Of a stretch of 64,000 nt of DNA, positions 53,812-62,437 are shown piece after piece; positions within the stretch are counted from its first letter, which is position 1, and every line of letters starts with the position of its first letter. Below the pieces are notes generated by a model. The model saw only the letters and a list, made by a program, of their open reading frames with translations. It was not told where the DNA came from and made no database searches. Where the stretch lies: NCBI GenBank assembly GCA_036496285.1, contig DASXLI010000053.1, positions 1 to 64,000 of the forward strand, written 5' to 3'. Both the position numbers and the translations under genes were made by a program. The stretch is from DP-19 sp036496285. Its GTDB lineage: Bacteria; Desulfobacterota; Binatia; UTPRO1.

Positions 53812-55131
53812 ATGAGCGTTGGCACCTCGCTGATCCTCGCGATTCTCATCGTACTTTTCAACGCTTTTTTCGTGGCAACCGAGTTCGCGATCGTCAAGGC
53901 CCGGGCGAGCCGGGTCCAGGAGCTGCTGCGCGAGGGGGCCCGCGGGGCGGCCGCCGCCGAGGAGGTCCTGCAGAACCTCGACTCCTACCTCTCGGCGACG
54001 CAGCTCGGGGTGACCCTCGCCAGCCTGGCGCTCGGTTGGGTCGGCGAGCCGGCGTTCGCGGCAGTCCTATGGCCGGTATTCGACTCGCTCGGCGTCTGGT
54101 CACCGGCCGTGGTCCACAGCATCTCCCTCACCCTGGCCTTCGCCGTGATCACGTTCCTGCACATCGTCCTCGGCGAGCTGACCCCCAAGTTCTTCGCGAT
54201 CTCGCGCCCGGAGGAGGTCGCCCTGGTAGCCGCGGCGCCACTCCGCGCCTTCCGCCGGCTCTGCGCGCCCGGGCTCTGGCTGCTCAACAACTCCGCCAAT
54301 GCCTTCATGCGCCTGCTCGGCATCCGACGGGCCTCCAGTCTGGAGCTGGCCCACTCGGAGGAGGAGCTGCGCATCCTGCTCACCGAGTCGCATCGCACGG
54401 GGACGCTCTCGGCGTCGAAGCGGAAGCTGTTGGAGAACGTCTTCGACTACACGCACCGTTCCGCCAAGCACATCATGGTGCCGCGCGCCGAGATCATCTA
54501 CCTGACCTTGCGCAAGACGTTCGCCGAGAACCTCGACACCATCCGCAACAACCAGCATACGCGTTACCCGCTCTGCGAGACCGACATCGACCACGTCGTC
54601 GGCATGATCCACGTGAAGGACCTCTTTCAGCCCGCCGAGGGCGAGGCGCAGGTGTCCGACCTGTTGCGCGTCAAGCGCGAGCTGCTGTTCGTCCCCGAGA
54701 CGCGGCCGCTCGAGCTGCTGCAGCGCGACTTCCAGCAGCGCCGCATCCACATGGCGCTCGTCGTCGACGAGTACGGCAGCACGACGGGCCTGGTCACGCT
54801 CGAGGACATCCTCGAGGAGATCGTCGGCGAGATCCAGGACGAGTTCGATGCCGAACCACCGAAGATGGCGGCGAGCGGTAGCGGCTACGTCGTCGACGGT
54901 CTCGTGCTGATCGACGACATCGCCGAGCGGCTCGGCATCGAGGTCGTGGAGCCGGAGAGCAACACCCTCGGTGGCTTCGTCATCTCGCGGCTCGGGCGCA
55001 TCGCCCGCGTCGGCGACGTGGTGAAGCTCGACGGATACGACGTGAAGGTCATCGAGTTGAGGGGCCGGCGCGTGAGCAAGCTGCTGCTCACGCCGATCGC
55101 CGGCCACGAACGCGCGCCGAAATCGGCGTAG
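53812..55131 (+). CDS. CNNM/CBS domain transporter-like protein (hemolysin C/CorC family)
   Basis: 439 residues. Residues 1-190 form the CNNM (DUF21) membrane domain with ILIVLFNAFFVATEFAIVKA and GWVGEPAF. Two CBS domains follow (IMVPRAEIIYL to GLVTLEDILEEIVGE) and then a CorC/HlyC C-terminal domain. Members are linked to magnesium and cobalt transport or its regulation at the membrane; the older name hemolysin C should not be taken literally. The start was placed at the ATG at 53812 on domain grounds. The next gene, an acyl-CoA dehydrogenase, starts 18 bp after the stop. Confidence 0.9.
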   Translation: MSVGTSLILAILIVLFNAFFVATEFAIVKARASRVQELLREGARGAAAAEEVLQNLDSYLSATQLGVTLASLALGWVGEPAFAAVLWPVFDSLGVWSPAVVHSISLTLAFAVITFLHIVLGELTPKFFAISRPEEVALVAAAPLRAFRRLCAPGLWLLNNSANAFMRLLGIRRASSLELAHSEEELRILLTESHRTGTLSASKRKLLENVFDYTHRSAKHIMVPRAEIIYLTLRKTFAENLDTIRNNQHTRYPLCETDIDHVVGMIHVKDLFQPAEGEAQVSDLLRVKRELLFVPETRPLELLQRDFQQRRIHMALVVDEYGSTTGLVTLEDILEEIVGEIQDEFDAEPPKMAASGSGYVVDGLVLIDDIAERLGIEVVEPESNTLGGFVISRLGRIARVGDVVKLDGYDVKVIELRGRRVSKLLLTPIAGHERAPKSA

Positions 55132-55149
55132 GAGGCAGGACGACCCGAC

Positions 55150-56292
55150 ATGCTGAGCTTCGAACTCACGCCCGAGCAGGAGCAGTTGAAGACCACCGCG
55201 CGCCGCTTCGCCGAGGAGGTGATCGTCCCGGCCGCGCCGCGCCACGACGAGGAGGAATCGTTCCCGCACGAGGTCTGCCGCAAGGCGTGGGAGCTCGGCT
55301 TGATGAACGTCGGGATACCCCGCGAGTACGGCGGGCTCGGCCTGGGCGAGCTCGACACCTGTCTCCTCGTGGAGCAGCTCAACTGGGGCTGCTCCGGGAT
55401 CGCAAACGCGCTCGCGGCGAACGGCCTCGCGACGCACCCGCTCCTGATCGCCGGCAGCGACGAGCAGAAGCGGACCTATCTGAGCCAGCTCACCGACGAC
55501 TGCGGCTACGCGGCGTTCGCGATCACCGAGCCCGGCGCGGGCTCCGACGTCGCCGGCATGCAGACCACCTTCAAGCGGGTCGGCGACGAGTACGTCATCA
55601 CCGGCACCAAGCACTTCATCTCGAACGGCACCGTCGCCAACTGGTACACGGTCTTCGCCCGCCCGGAGAAGACGAAGCGCCACGAGGGCATCACGTGCTT
55701 CGTGTTCCCCTCCGACTTGCCCGGTATCACCCGCAACAAGATGAAGCACAAGCTCGGGCAGCGCGCCGCGGACACCGCCGAGATCGTCTTCGAGGAGGTG
55801 CGGATTCCGCGCAGCGCGCTCGTCGGCGAGGAAGGGCAGGGCTTCAAGATCGCCATGCAGACCTTCGACCGCTCGCGGCCGGAGATCGCCGCGATCGCGA
55901 TCGGGCTCTCGCAGCGCGCCCTCGACGAGTGCGTGCGCTATGCCCAGGAGCGGCAGCAGTTCGGGCAGGCGATCGCCAGCTTCCAGGCGATCCAGTTCAT
56001 GCTCGCGGACATGGCCGTCGCGGTCGAGGCCATGCGACTTCTCACGTACAAGGCGGCCTGGATGATCGACAGCGGCGCCCCGGCGTCGATCGTGTCGAGC
56101 TACGCCAAGGCCTTCGGCGCCGACCAGGCGATGCGCATCGCCACGGACGCGGTGCAAGTGTTCGGCGGCTACGGCTACATGAAGGAATATCCCGTCGAGA
56201 AGCTCATGCGGGATGCCAAGCTGCTGCAGATCTACGAGGGCACGTCGCAGATCCAGCGGGTCGTGATCGCCCGCAACCTGCTGCGCGGGTAG
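55150..56292 (+). CDS. Acyl-CoA dehydrogenase
   Basis: 380 residues, standard length. ITEPGAGSDVAGMQT and FISNGTVANWY are FAD/acyl-CoA signatures, VFGGYGYMKEYPVEKLMRDA the C-terminal signature, and Glu in YEGTSQIQ the catalytic base. It introduces the trans-2 double bond in acyl-CoA beta-oxidation; chain length is not readable. It follows the CNNM/CBS gene by 18 bp, with a GGAGGCAGG ribosome-binding region. Confidence 0.95.
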   Translation: MLSFELTPEQEQLKTTARRFAEEVIVPAAPRHDEEESFPHEVCRKAWELGLMNVGIPREYGGLGLGELDTCLLVEQLNWGCSGIANALAANGLATHPLLIAGSDEQKRTYLSQLTDDCGYAAFAITEPGAGSDVAGMQTTFKRVGDEYVITGTKHFISNGTVANWYTVFARPEKTKRHEGITCFVFPSDLPGITRNKMKHKLGQRAADTAEIVFEEVRIPRSALVGEEGQGFKIAMQTFDRSRPEIAAIAIGLSQRALDECVRYAQERQQFGQAIASFQAIQFMLADMAVAVEAMRLLTYKAAWMIDSGAPASIVSSYAKAFGADQAMRIATDAVQVFGGYGYMKEYPVEKLMRDAKLLQIYEGTSQIQRVVIARNLLRG

Positions 56293-56340
56293 GCGCCCGG
56301 CCGCCGCGCGCCCGTGACACACTCGGGCGCCCGGCGGCGG

Positions 56341-56367
56341 CTCCTGGCACCTGCCATGTGCCAGGAG
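56341..56367. terminator. Perfect hairpin after the acyl-CoA dehydrogenase
   Basis: CTCCTGGCAC (56341-56350) pairs perfectly with GTGCCAGGAG (56358-56367) around a 7-base loop. It lies 48 bp after the acyl-CoA dehydrogenase stop. No T-run follows, so it may be a Rho-independent-like hairpin or a small dispersed palindromic element. Confidence 0.4.
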
Positions 56368-56473
56368 AGGCGCATGCGGCTCTCCCGATCGCCGCCAATA
56401 CTGGGGTCCCGCCTGGCTCGGGCCTTGCTCCACCGTCCTCCAGCAGCCACGACGCGCCGGAAAGGACACCCCC

Positions 56474-56680
56474 ATGCCAGCCCTCTCGATCGATCGGAGC
56501 CCCATGCAGCGGAACACCGTCGTCATCGACGGGCAGTCGCTCGAGCTCTGGGCCCCGCAGGTGGCGGACTTCTCCTGCATGCCCGACGACCTGAAGTCCT
56601 ACATGGCCCGCGGACGCTGGGATCTCGTGTTCAACGCCCTCTGCTACCTCGCCGACGCCGTCCCGGAGGGCCAGGCCTAG
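56474..56680 (+). CDS. Small hypothetical protein
   Basis: A 68-residue protein (MPALSIDRSPMQRNT at the start; GRWDLVFNALCYLADAVPEG at the end) without signal or membrane segments. An AAAGGA sequence lies 7-8 bp before the ATG. It fits the gap between the acyl-CoA dehydrogenase and parB but has no recognised family, so support is moderate. Confidence 0.45.
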   Translation: MPALSIDRSPMQRNTVVIDGQSLELWAPQVADFSCMPDDLKSYMARGRWDLVFNALCYLADAVPEGQA

Positions 56681-56701
56681 CTCGCCGGCGGCGCACTCGT
56701 C

Positions 56702-57511
56702 TCAGAGCGCGCCGAGCGTCGCATCGACGCGCTTGCGGGTCCGTCGCAACACCCGCCCGAGCCGCTTGCGCTCGGCCTCGTCGAGGACGGCCGCGTCCAG
56801 CCCGCGGAGCTTGCGGTTCAGTCGGCGCGCCGCCGCCATGACCTCGCCCGCCGTCTGCGGCGGTGCGACCTGGCGCGACTCGCGGAACTTGTGCACCGAG
56901 AGGTTCGCGAGCTTCACCCGCCGCCAGAGCTTCAGCATGTCCGACTCGGAGCCCTGGCGCGCGATCGCCATCAGGATTTCGCGCGAGATCGAGGGATAGC
57001 GGTGGATCTCCGCCTTCACCTCGGCCGGGAGCCGGGTGAGGACGAGCATGTTCGAGACGTAGGGCCGGCTCTTGTGGAGGAGCTGTGCCAGCACCTGGTG
57101 GGTGTAGCCGTAGCGCGCCACCATCGCGCCGAGGCCTTCGGCCTCTTCCAGCGCCGTCAGATCCTCGCGCTGGAGGTTCTCGATCAGGGCGATCTCGTTC
57201 GGATCGTCGTCGCGGATGATCGCCGGCATCGAGCGCAAGCCGGCGTTCATGGCCGCCCGATAGCGGCGCTCGCCGGCCATGATCATGAAGCCGTCGTTGT
57301 TCCGCTTCACGATGATCGGCTGCAGGATGCCCCGCATGCGCACCGATTCCGTGAGCTCCTCGAGCGCCTGCGGATCGATGAAACGCCGCGGCTGGTTGGG
57401 GTTCGGGTGAATCTGCTCGATCGGGATCGCTGCCAGCAGGACCCGATGTCCACCGAGGAATTGGCCCGCAGCAAGGCCGTTCGCTCGTGCTGCTCCTGCG
57501 ATTGCTTCCAC
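56702..57511 (-). CDS. ParB/Spo0J-family partition protein
   Basis: 269 residues. The N-terminal ParB box has GERRYRAA at residues 80-87 with ENLQREDLTALEEAEG, followed by the KorB-like helix-turn-helix (LAQLLHKSRPYVSNML). CTP-binding ParB proteins load on parS sites to segregate the origin region. A GGGAGG ribosome-binding site fixes a GTG start. It lies 194 bp downstream of atpE, behind the atp terminator, and near dnaA. A parA partner is not present in the window. Confidence 0.9.
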   Translation of the reverse strand: MEAIAGAARANGLAAGQFLGGHRVLLAAIPIEQIHPNPNQPRRFIDPQALEELTESVRMRGILQPIIVKRNNDGFMIMAGERRYRAAMNAGLRSMPAIIRDDDPNEIALIENLQREDLTALEEAEGLGAMVARYGYTHQVLAQLLHKSRPYVSNMLVLTRLPAEVKAEIHRYPSISREILMAIARQGSESDMLKLWRRVKLANLSVHKFRESRQVAPPQTAGEVMAAARRLNRKLRGLDAAVLDEAERKRLGRVLRRTRKRVDATLGAL

Positions 57512-57639
57512 CGCAGCCTCCCTTCCACCCAACCTGCGCGTCACGAGGACGCGACCCGTGACCAGGAGCCTTCGGGATCGTCGCGCGGGAGCATACCGTG
57601 ATTCGGTGGGACGCCCAAGGGTTTTCTGCCGGTCGGGAC

Positions 57640-57672
57640 AAAAAAAGGGGGGCGGTTGCCCGCCCCCCTTTT
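57640..57672 (-). terminator. Strong Rho-independent terminator of the atp operon
   Basis: AAAAGGGGGGCG (57643-57654) pairs perfectly with CGCCCCCCTTTT (57661-57672), a 12-bp stem with a 6-base loop. In the minus-strand direction the stem is followed by a run of seven T, as expected for intrinsic termination. It sits 33 bp after the atpE stop and separates the atp genes from parB. Confidence 0.85.
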
Positions 57673-57705
57673 CACCGACGGGCGCCGTCACCGGCGCCGT
57701 CATCG

Positions 57706-58020
57706 TCAGATCTTGCCCTGGAGGAAGAACGCGATGACGAGCGCGTACAGACAGAGCGCCTCCATGAGCGCGAGGCCGAGGATCATCGGCACAAAGATGC
57801 GGTCGGCAGAGTTCGGGTTGCGGCCGATGCTCTCCATGGCCGCCGCCGTCGCCCGGCCCTGACCGAGCGCGACGCCGAAGGCCGCGATGCCGATGCCGAG
57901 ACCGGCCGCGAGGGCGATCAGCCCGCCGTTGCCGGCTGCGGCCCCTTCCGCGGCGAAGCTCGGCACCGCAACCAGCAGAAACGCCAGTACGAACATGATG
58001 CTCGATACGACTTTGGACAT
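57706..58020 (-). CDS. atpE: F0F1 ATP synthase subunit c with N-terminal presequence
   Basis: 104 residues. Residues about 30-100 are the two-helix c-subunit: GLGIGIAAFGVALGQGRATA, the polar loop GRNPNS and the proton-carrying carboxylate Glu87 in ALMEALCLY. Absence of the serine after the Glu suggests proton rather than sodium coupling (inference). The first 23 residues (SIMFVLAFLLVAVPSFA) look like a cleavable signal sequence, which many bacterial c-subunits lack. AAGGAGG precedes the ATG. It is the last gene before the terminator. Confidence 0.95.
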   Translation of the reverse strand: MSKVVSSIMFVLAFLLVAVPSFAAEGAAAGNGGLIALAAGLGIGIAAFGVALGQGRATAAAMESIGRNPNSADRIFVPMILGLALMEALCLYALVIAFFLQGKI

Positions 58021-58117
58021 CTGTCCTCCTTGGTTGATGCCCTCGCGCGGCCCGCTCCGCACCACTCCTCTGTCCTCTTCCCCGCGCGGCGCCGAGAGCC
58101 GTTGAAGCCGTTGCCGA

Positions 58118-58810
58118 CTAGTGATCGTGGCTGATCGCCAGGGCGACGTAGACCATGGTGAGCAGCGTGAAGACGAGCGCCTGGACCAGCGAGACGAAGG
58201 TCCCGAGCAGGTAGAACATCACCGGGATGACCACTTTCGTCAGGTCGGTGAAGATACCGAGCACGAGGTGATCGGCGAACATGTTGCCGTAGAGCCGGAT
58301 GGCGAGCGAAGCCGGCCGGAACAGGTGGCTGAAGCCCTCGACGATGATCATGAGGGGCGCCAGCACGAGGAGCGGGCCGGTGAACTGCTTCAGGTAGGCC
58401 GCGCCGTGCGCCCGGATGCCGTAGAAATTGTAGGCCAGGAACGACACGAACCCGAGGCCGAACGTGATGTTGAAGTTGTCGGTCGGCGGCGTGAAACCCG
58501 GCAGCAACCCCACCAGGTTCGCGCAGAGGATGAAGAGGAAGAAGCTGCCGAAGAGCGGCACGTACTTCGGCGCGTCGTGCCCCATCACGCCCTCGGCGAG
58601 GCTCGTCATGAACTCGGTCACGACCTCGGCGAGATTGCGCGCGCTGAAGCCCGTGTCCGGTACCGTCGGATCCGTCGCGGCCGCGAGCTGCGCCCGCGCC
58701 CGCAGACCGAAGACGAACAGCAGCACCATCACGAGCAGGGCGGTTGCGAGGTGCGGCGGCAGCGCCGACAGCCCCGGAATGACCCCCACCCAGGTGAATC
58801 CGTGTTCCAT
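58118..58810 (-). CDS. atpB: F0F1 ATP synthase subunit a
   Basis: 230 residues with several membrane helices. The essential arginine is Arg172 in SLAIRLYGNMFADHLV, the half-channel next to the c-ring. The protein carries protons through F0 in the inner membrane. Its stop is 97 bp before atpE and its start is 15 bp after the atpI-like gene, so all are one operon. Confidence 0.96.
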   Translation of the reverse strand: MEHGFTWVGVIPGLSALPPHLATALLVMVLLFVFGLRARAQLAAATDPTVPDTGFSARNLAEVVTEFMTSLAEGVMGHDAPKYVPLFGSFFLFILCANLVGLLPGFTPPTDNFNITFGLGFVSFLAYNFYGIRAHGAAYLKQFTGPLLVLAPLMIIVEGFSHLFRPASLAIRLYGNMFADHLVLGIFTDLTKVVIPVMFYLLGTFVSLVQALVFTLLTMVYVALAISHDH

Positions 58811-58825
58811 GCGTCCCTGCTCCTT

Positions 58826-59191
58826 CTAGGCCCGGCCGTGCGCCGCAAGCGGCATGCACGCATCGAGCACGACGGCGACCGGCAGCGTCGTCACCCCGAT
58901 CGCGAACGAGATCCCGTCCACCAGCGAGCGCGGCAGCAGCAGCGCCGACGCCGGAATTGCCAGCAGCACGACCGATTTCGCGAGCGCCATCGAGATGATC
59001 CGTGCGAGCGGCGTGTGGCGCGTCAGCACGGCTGCCCCGAGACGGCGGATCATCGTGAAATCGAGGAGCGCCGCGGCGCCGCCGAGTGCCACGCCGAACG
59101 GCCGCGCGATGCCAGTCGCGAGCACGAGCGCCGCCGCGACCAGGGTCATGGTCGTCATCAGCCATTCGATACGGACCAGCCGCTGCGTCAT
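58826..59191 (-). CDS. ATP synthase subunit I-like membrane protein
   Basis: 121 residues with about four hydrophobic segments (TLVAAALVLATGIA, GVALGGAAALLDF, SVVLLAIPASALLLP, GVTTLPVAVVLDA). Position between atpZ and atpB and size identify it as the AtpI-type assembly factor for the c-ring. Sequence conservation of this family is low, so the call rests mainly on context. It overlaps atpZ by 4 bp. Confidence 0.75.
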   Translation of the reverse strand: MTQRLVRIEWLMTTMTLVAAALVLATGIARPFGVALGGAAALLDFTMIRRLGAAVLTRHTPLARIISMALAKSVVLLAIPASALLLPRSLVDGISFAIGVTTLPVAVVLDACMPLAAHGRA

Positions 59192-59424
59192 GATTCGTTG
59201 CGCTCGTACCGTTGTAGGATTTGCACCATGCGATAGAAGCCGATCACCGTACCCGCGATGATCATCGCCAGGGCCAGCCAGCCCCCGGTGCCGAGCCAGC
59301 GATCTAGCGCAATTCCCCCGACAATTCCACCGAAGACGCTGCCGATGAACTCGAACGCGACCGCCCAGTACTTGGCGGAGCGGACGATCGGGTTGTTCGG
59401 TCCCAGCCCGTCGTCAGGGAGCAC
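59188..59424 (-). CDS. AtpZ-like F0 accessory protein
   Basis: 78 residues with two membrane helices (FEFIGSVFGGIVGGIALDRW and WLALAMIIAGTVIGFYRMV), the pattern of AtpZ/AtpI-type proteins. GTG at 59424 was chosen because it keeps the whole first helix and follows GAGG; the start overlaps the hemL end by 11 bp. Together with the next gene it probably assists magnesium supply or c-ring assembly. Confidence 0.7.
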   Translation of the reverse strand: MLPDDGLGPNNPIVRSAKYWAVAFEFIGSVFGGIVGGIALDRWLGTGGWLALAMIIAGTVIGFYRMVQILQRYERNES

Positions 59425-60688
59425 GCAGGACCTCGTCCGCGGCGGCAATCGTCTCGTCGACGTCGGTCTCGCTGTGCCCGAGGGAGAGGAACATGGCCTC
59501 GAACGGCGACGGCGGCAGATAGAAGCCGCGCTCGAGCATCCCGTAGAAGAAGCTGCGGAAGCGGGCGCGATCGAGCTGCTCGACCTCGGCGAGACTCTGC
59601 GCCTGCCCGAGCCCGAAGAAGAGTGTCAGCAGGGATCCGACGCGCTGCACGCAGCCGGCAACCCCGCGCGCGGCGAGGGCGCGTTCGAGACCGGCCGCGA
59701 GGCGGGCGCCGAGCGCCTCGAGCCGCGCGTAGGCGGCCTCGTCGAGCAGGCTCAGCGTCTCGCGCCCGGCCGCCATCGTCACCGGATTCCCGGCGAGCGT
59801 GCCCGCCTGGTAGACGGGACCGAGCGGCGCGAGCTGCTCCATGACGTCGGCGCGGCCGCCGAAGGCGCCGACCGGCAGCCCGCCGCCAATGATCTTCCCG
59901 AGGCACGTGAGGTCGGGCGTCACGCCGAACCGTCCCTGGGCGCCGCCGCGCCCGAGGCGGAAGCCGGTGATCACCTCGTCGAAGATGAGGAGGGCACCGG
60001 ACGCTGCCGTCGCCTCGCGCAGCGCGGCGAGGAAGCCCGGCGCCGGCGGCACGACGCCCATGTTCGCGGCGACCGGCTCGACGATCACCGCTGCGAGCTC
60101 GGCGCCGCGCGCCGCGACGAACGTACGCACCTCGTCGATCGCGTTGTAGCCGGCGACGACCGTGTGCATCGTGACCGACTCCGGCACGCCGGCGCTGTCC
60201 GGCAGCGCGAACGTCATCGGCCCCGAGCCGGCGCGTACGAGGAGGCCGTCGGAGTGGCCGTGATAGCACCCCGCGAACTTGAGGATGGTCGAGCGCTTGG
60301 TGAAGGCGCGCGCGACGCGCACCGCCGACATCGTCGCCTCCGTGCCCGACGTGACCATGCGCAGCCGCTCGATCGACGGCAGGGCGGCTCGGATCGTCCG
60401 CCCGAGATCGATCTCGACCGGCGTCGGCGCGCCGTAGCCGAGCCCGGCCGCAGCCTGCTGCTGCACCGCCTGCACGACGCGCGGGTGCGCGTGGCCTGCG
60501 ATCGCCGCGCCCCACGAGCCGACGTAGTCGCGATAGCTGCGCCCATCGGCGTCGGTGATCGTGGCGCCGCGCGCGCGCGTGATGAAGAGCGGCGTGCCGT
60601 CGACGTTGCGCCAGGCGCGCACCGGACTGTTCACGCCGCCCGGAAACAGGCGCGACGCCTCGTCGAATAGCTTCGTCGAAAGAGTCAT
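59414..60688 (-). CDS. hemL: Glutamate-1-semialdehyde 2,1-aminomutase
   Basis: 424 residues, full length. FPGGVNSPVRAW, GSWGAAIAGHAHP, FAGCYHGHSDGLLV and the PLP-lysine segment LGKIIGGGLPVGAFGG are the enzyme's signatures. It makes 5-aminolevulinate for haem synthesis through the C5 pathway. It is the first gene of the hemL-atpZ-atpI-atpB-atpE run and is divergent from dnaA, whose start lies 142 bp away. Confidence 0.96.
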   Translation of the reverse strand: MTLSTKLFDEASRLFPGGVNSPVRAWRNVDGTPLFITRARGATITDADGRSYRDYVGSWGAAIAGHAHPRVVQAVQQQAAAGLGYGAPTPVEIDLGRTIRAALPSIERLRMVTSGTEATMSAVRVARAFTKRSTILKFAGCYHGHSDGLLVRAGSGPMTFALPDSAGVPESVTMHTVVAGYNAIDEVRTFVAARGAELAAVIVEPVAANMGVVPPAPGFLAALREATAASGALLIFDEVITGFRLGRGGAQGRFGVTPDLTCLGKIIGGGLPVGAFGGRADVMEQLAPLGPVYQAGTLAGNPVTMAAGRETLSLLDEAAYARLEALGARLAAGLERALAARGVAGCVQRVGSLLTLFFGLGQAQSLAEVEQLDRARFRSFFYGMLERGFYLPPSPFEAMFLSLGHSETDVDETIAAADEVLRAP

Positions 60689-60830
60689 CGCGGCGCGCGC
60701 TTTTTCGCTAGCATCGGCACCCGCAACCGTCAACGAAATCTCTTGCGTCCCCACATCAAAGCGTCTACAGATGCCGCCGGCCTTCGGTCGGTTTCCCTTT
60801 CTCGTCGGGTTCGAATCTCATGATTTTCGT

Positions 60831-62189
60831 ATGACTGCGGAGCCGATGAATCCGCCGGAGACGGTGGAGACGTCCGCCGAGCAAGCGTGGCAGCACGCTC
60901 GCGCGCTCCTGCTCAGCAAGCTCGGCCAGACCGCCTTCGATCTCGGCGTGAAGCCGCTCCGACTGTTCGCCGCCGACGCCGAGACGATCCGTCTCGTCGC
61001 GCCGAGCACCGCGTCGGCGACATGGATCCAAGCGCACCATCCTGGCGCACTCGAGGACGCGCTCCGCGCCGCCGGCCTGCCGACGCAGGTGGACATCCTC
61101 GGCGACGGGCGGAGCCAGGGCGAGCTCTTCCCGCCGGCTTCGGGGGTCGCACGCCGGGCGCGCATGCGGTTCGGCTCGCTCCTTCCGCGCTACACATTTG
61201 ACACCTTCGTGATCGGCGGCAGCAACCAGTTCGCGCACGCCGCCTGCAAGGCCGTCGCGATGCAGCCGGGCAATCACTACAACCCGCTCTTCCTGTACGG
61301 CGGCGTCGGCCTCGGTAAGACGCACCTCGCGAACGCCATCGGCCACGAGGCGATGGACCGGAACCCCGAGGTGCGGATCGCCTATCTCAGCGCCGAGACC
61401 TTCATGTCGCACCTGATCGCCGCGCTCCGCCGCGACCGCATGGAGGAGTTCAAGGGCGTCTTCCGCCGCATCGACGTCCTGATCATCGACGACGTGCAGT
61501 TCCTCGCGGCACGCGAGCGCACCCAGGACGAGTTCTTCCACACGTTCAACGCCTTGCATGAGGCGCGCAAGCAGATCGTCCTGACCTCGGACAAGATTCC
61601 GAAGGACATCACCGGCCTCGAGGAGCGCCTGCGGAACCGCTTCGAGTGGGGCCTGATCGCCGACATCCAGCCGCCCGACATGGAGACCAGGGTCGCGATC
61701 CTGCAGAAGAAAGCCGATCTCGACGGCGTCGACCTGCCGCACGACGTCGCGATCTTCCTCGCCTCGCACATCGACTCCAACGTGCGCGAGCTCGAGGGCT
61801 CGCTCACGAAGCTCCAGGCCTCCGCGTCGCTCTCGAAGACGTCGATCACCGTCGAGTTCGCGCGCACCGTGTTGCGCGACCTGCTGCGCGAGCGCCGCGC
61901 CATCACCATCGAAGGCATCCAGGCCGCCGTATGCGACCACTACCACATCCGTCTCGGTGATCTCCTGTCAAAGAAGCGCACGCGCAACATCGCCGTGCCT
62001 CGCCAGGTCGCGATGTACCTCGCGCGCAAGCTCACGCCCGCGTCATATCCGGCGATCGGCGAGCGCTTCGGCAAGGATCACTCGACGGCGATCCACGCTC
62101 ACGAGCAGATCGGCAAGCGGCTCGTCGAGGATGGAAACCTGCGCGCCTCGGTCGAGCAGATCGAGCGCGCCGTGCAGGGCAAGGCGTGA
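60831..62189 (+). CDS. dnaA: Chromosomal replication initiator protein DnaA
   Basis: 452 residues. Domain I (residues about 8-90), an unusually short linker, the AAA+ domain with Walker A GGVGLGKTH (about 157-165) and Walker B VLIIDDVQF, then domain IV with the DnaA signature GKDHSTAIHAHEQIGK. It binds DnaA boxes and opens the origin. Three in-frame ATGs (60771, 60831, 60846) are possible; 60831 fits domain I best. It is followed by a candidate oriC and dnaN. Confidence 0.97.
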   Translation: MTAEPMNPPETVETSAEQAWQHARALLLSKLGQTAFDLGVKPLRLFAADAETIRLVAPSTASATWIQAHHPGALEDALRAAGLPTQVDILGDGRSQGELFPPASGVARRARMRFGSLLPRYTFDTFVIGGSNQFAHAACKAVAMQPGNHYNPLFLYGGVGLGKTHLANAIGHEAMDRNPEVRIAYLSAETFMSHLIAALRRDRMEEFKGVFRRIDVLIIDDVQFLAARERTQDEFFHTFNALHEARKQIVLTSDKIPKDITGLEERLRNRFEWGLIADIQPPDMETRVAILQKKADLDGVDLPHDVAIFLASHIDSNVRELEGSLTKLQASASLSKTSITVEFARTVLRDLLRERRAITIEGIQAAVCDHYHIRLGDLLSKKRTRNIAVPRQVAMYLARKLTPASYPAIGERFGKDHSTAIHAHEQIGKRLVEDGNLRASVEQIERAVQGKA

Positions 62190-62437
62190 CCTCCCTGTGG
62201 ACGATTCGTGGATTCGCGTTGGACGCGGCTGTGCAGCGATCGGTGGATAGCCGGCTCGCCAGACGGTCCCACCGAAGTGGCCGCGCCGTTTCCACATTCC
62301 ATCCGGCCGGCAACCCGTGGAGCGCCCGACGCTTTTGCGGGTCGCCCCGGGATTTGCACAGGCCCTACTACTAGTGGTCTTAAATCTCATCTTTCTCCTA
62401 TAAGAGCGCAGGACCGTCGTAGTAGCGGGAGACGCAC
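62190..62437. other. Candidate replication origin (oriC) between dnaA and dnaN
   Basis: 248 bp without a gene. I see degenerate DnaA-box-like 9-mers with two mismatches each: TGTGGACGA (near 62196), GGTGGATAG (near 62242), GTTTCCACA (near 62289) and ATTTGCACA (near 62352). A comparatively AT-rich stretch with TCTTAAATCTCATC (62376-62400) could be the unwinding element. No perfect DnaA box is present, so the call rests mostly on location. Confidence 0.5.

Noticed and set aside
54100..56580. An 826-codon antisense frame
   Set aside because: It runs opposite to the CNNM/CBS and acyl-CoA dehydrogenase genes, both of which have intact catalytic or domain signatures.
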